Shown: piece by piece, positions 62,723 to 64,000 of the stretch
Layout: each line of letters starts with the position of its first letter
Position numbering within the stretch: the stretch's first letter is position 1
NCBI GenBank assembly: GCA_964485395.1
Contig: CAZAJF010000020.1
Span: 1 to 64,000, forward strand
Source of the DNA: JANNSO01 sp964485395
GTDB lineage: Bacteria; Spirochaetota; Spirochaetia; Treponematales; UBA12059
DNA: 64,000 nucleotides
Direction: 5' to 3'
Made by a program: the position numbers and the translations under genes
Notes under the pieces: generated by a model
Told to the model about the DNA's origin: nothing
Database searches by the model: none
The model's input: only the letters and a program-made list of their open reading frames with translations

Positions 62723-63634
62723 CTAGGCTCCCGCCGCGGTGTCGAGGAACGACTGGACATCGGATCGGCCCAGGATGGCCCGCACCTTTTTGGAGAAATC
62801 GGGGGATTCCTGCAGCGGGTGCGCGCGGTAAAGGTCTACCCAGCCGTCGTTCATGGCATAGTCCAGCTTGGCGCGGGTATCCACAAGGATTTCCCGTATC
62901 GCCGGAGCATCCGGCGTATTGAACACCAGCTTGAGCGGGTCTACGTAACCGTTCCGGAGGCACTGGGGCACGCAACGCTCGCAGGTGCACGGCTTGCCCG
63001 GATTTATGAGGCTGCAATGGTCGTTGAGAAAATTGAACAGCTTGTTCCTGGAACGGGAGAGCATCTTCCTGTAATTTTCCTGGCTTGTTTCCATGATCTC
63101 CGCGGCGACCTTGCCGCTGACGCCCAGGATGTGGCCGAGGATAAACACTATCCTTTGCCTCCGGTTGAGGCAAAGCAGCATTCCAAGCATGCATTTTACC
63201 ATGATTTCCTTGACGATGAGGGATTGGTCCGCGGGCATGTCTTTCGGGTCCATCGTGTCCGCCTCGAATCGCCTGTTGAGCTCCTCGTCGTCCAAAGCTG
63301 CCGTCTTGATGTATTTTTCATGATACTTTTCGGTATTGGATTTTTTCATGCTGAGTACGTGATTAACCGCTATGCGGTAGAGCCAGGTTCCGAAACGGCT
63401 GTCTCCCTTGAAGGTGGAAAGCTTCATGACGGACTTGAGGATTATTTCCTGGCTCAAGTCCTCGGCTTCGTGAAAATCCGGAATCATCCGCAGCACGATG
63501 TTGAAAACCAGAGGCTGATGGATTTTTATCAGGTTTTCGATGGCCTGAGTATCGCCTTGCTGAGCCTTGGAGACAAGAATTTTCTCGAAGTCCTCGTCGA
63601 TATTATCAAGGGAACTGGTAAGTCGTGCCGGCAT
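62723..63634 (-). CDS. ECF-type RNA polymerase sigma factor with Cys-rich C-terminal extension
   Basis: 303 residues from ATG 63634, with GAGGAGTATTCC in front. Sigma region 2 is VFNIVLRMIPDFHEAEDLSQEIILKS and TFKGDSRFGTWLYRIAVNHV. Region 4 (about 150-210) reads CLNRRQRIVFILGHILGVSG, KVAAEIMETSQENYRKMLSR. The following 100 residues are unusual for the class: a cluster CTCERCVPQC and a helical tail (LVFNTPDAPAIREILVDTR). The Cys group may bind Zn and act as a built-in sensor. No anti-sigma gene is visible next to it. Confidence 0.88.
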   Translation of the reverse strand: MPARLTSSLDNIDEDFEKILVSKAQQGDTQAIENLIKIHQPLVFNIVLRMIPDFHEAEDLSQEIILKSVMKLSTFKGDSRFGTWLYRIAVNHVLSMKKSNTEKYHEKYIKTAALDDEELNRRFEADTMDPKDMPADQSLIVKEIMVKCMLGMLLCLNRRQRIVFILGHILGVSGKVAAEIMETSQENYRKMLSRSRNKLFNFLNDHCSLINPGKPCTCERCVPQCLRNGYVDPLKLVFNTPDAPAIREILVDTRAKLDYAMNDGWVDLYRAHPLQESPDFSKKVRAILGRSDVQSFLDTAAGA

Positions 63635-63705
63635 GGAATACTCCTCGCATCCGTATCCTGATTTATTTACCGGCATCTGTCAAGACTTTGGGCAAAGCCG
63701 CTCGA

Positions 63706-64000
63706 TTACCGAAAGCTCCAATGGAGATTCCTGAGTACCAGGGCTGATTCGAGGGTTTCCGCAAGCTGTTCAGGCGAAGCTTTGGAATCCGCCGGGAGGA
63801 ACGGCACTCGCACGGTCTCGCCGGGCAGGAGGGTAAAGCCCGAGTCCTTGAAGCGTCCTTTGATTCCCGAGGCCTCCGGCGCCACGAAAAACGCGGGAGC
63901 CTCGCAGCGAAGGACGAGAGTAACGACGGATTCTACTGTTAGCAGTTGGGCTGTAAGCCGGGGATCATGGATGGAGCATCGCTTGGGTTCCGTCCTGAAA
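63706..64000 (-). CDS. C-terminal fragment of a probable beta-mannosidase (GH2-type)
   Basis: The last 97 codons of a minus-strand gene entering from the right edge, ending at TAA 63706-63708. Sequence such as FFVAPEASGIKGRFKDSGFT, LLPGETVRVPFLP and the preceding VVTLVLRCEAPA is the C-terminal Ig-like sandwich of beta-mannosidases, where F.D..F.L.PGE..V.F is characteristic. The catalytic part lies outside the window. The sigma-factor gene starts 71 bases downstream on the same strand. Confidence 0.6.
   Translation of the reverse strand, partial: FRTEPKRCSIHDPRLTAQLLTVESVVTLVLRCEAPAFFVAPEASGIKGRFKDSGFTLLPGETVRVPFLPADSKASPEQLAETLESALVLRNLHWSFR

Overview
The window looks like a chromosome segment of a free-living or host-associated spirochaete of the Treponema/Spirochaetales lineage. 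This is an inference from gene content, not a database match. The pointers are: an LptD-like outer-membrane protein, a 7TM-HD phosphodiesterase, YbeY, a CorC/TlyC-type CBS protein and a TPR protein in one block; spirochaete-style surface repeats (GxQIGLVN) behind a CsgG-like domain; the three [FeFe]-hydrogenase maturases; many secreted lipoproteins; and tRNA genes that do not encode CCA. Base composition is moderately GC-rich except for one clearly AT-rich stretch at about 18.4-19.8 kb.

Layout. 0-8.7 kb: the 5' 3.3 kb of a very large secreted beta-repeat protein (minus strand, running off the left edge), a beta-propeller lipoprotein, a long-chain acyl-CoA synthetase and an ornithine carbamoyltransferase. 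8.8-12.8 kb: a UbiA prenyltransferase-cydA-cydB run in which cydB is fused to a rubredoxin-like zinc ribbon and an extra membrane domain. 13-16.7 kb: an XRE regulator with a small membrane protein, then a REC-REC-GGDEF diguanylate cyclase and an alpha-amylase. 17-18.3 kb: a lipoprotein gene split by an in-frame stop. 18.35-20.65 kb: a small decayed integrative element at tRNA-Glu, with a 51/52-bp direct repeat at each end, an AT-rich NHL lipoprotein gene, a truncated integrase and an IS30 transposase tail. tRNA-Gln and a TIR-like/ankyrin gene follow.

21.9-31 kb: a DnaE2-like polymerase, a cyclic-nucleotide-binding protein, an aminotransferase, a U32 peptidase-family gene overlapping cobS, and gdhA. 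31.2-43.3 kb: a minus-strand block uvrA - lptD - 7TM-HD - ybeY - corC - TPR. uvrA carries an in-frame TAG and a ruined second zinc finger. 43.5-49 kb: small accessory genes (XRE-DUF5680, two GNATs, a methyltransferase relic, an Fe-S protein, a FemAB-like protein, a DinB-like protein). 49-54.5 kb: an rrf2-cysK operon, then the TM1266-like/hydG/hydE/hydF operon. 54.6-58.6 kb: an Orn/Lys/Arg decarboxylase translationally coupled to a secreted propeller-like protein. 58.8-64 kb: a GGGtGRT protein with its NifU-like partner, DUF3842, a pseudouridine synthase, a CsgG/surface-repeat protein, an ECF-type sigma factor with a Cys-rich tail, and the 3' end of a probable beta-mannosidase.

Taken together, the genes suggest a fermentative, H2-metabolising anaerobe that assimilates ammonia through GDH, degrades starch, and uses cytochrome bd to deal with oxygen. 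The least understood items are the CydB fusion, the GGGtGRT/NifU-like pair and the remnants at tRNA-Glu.
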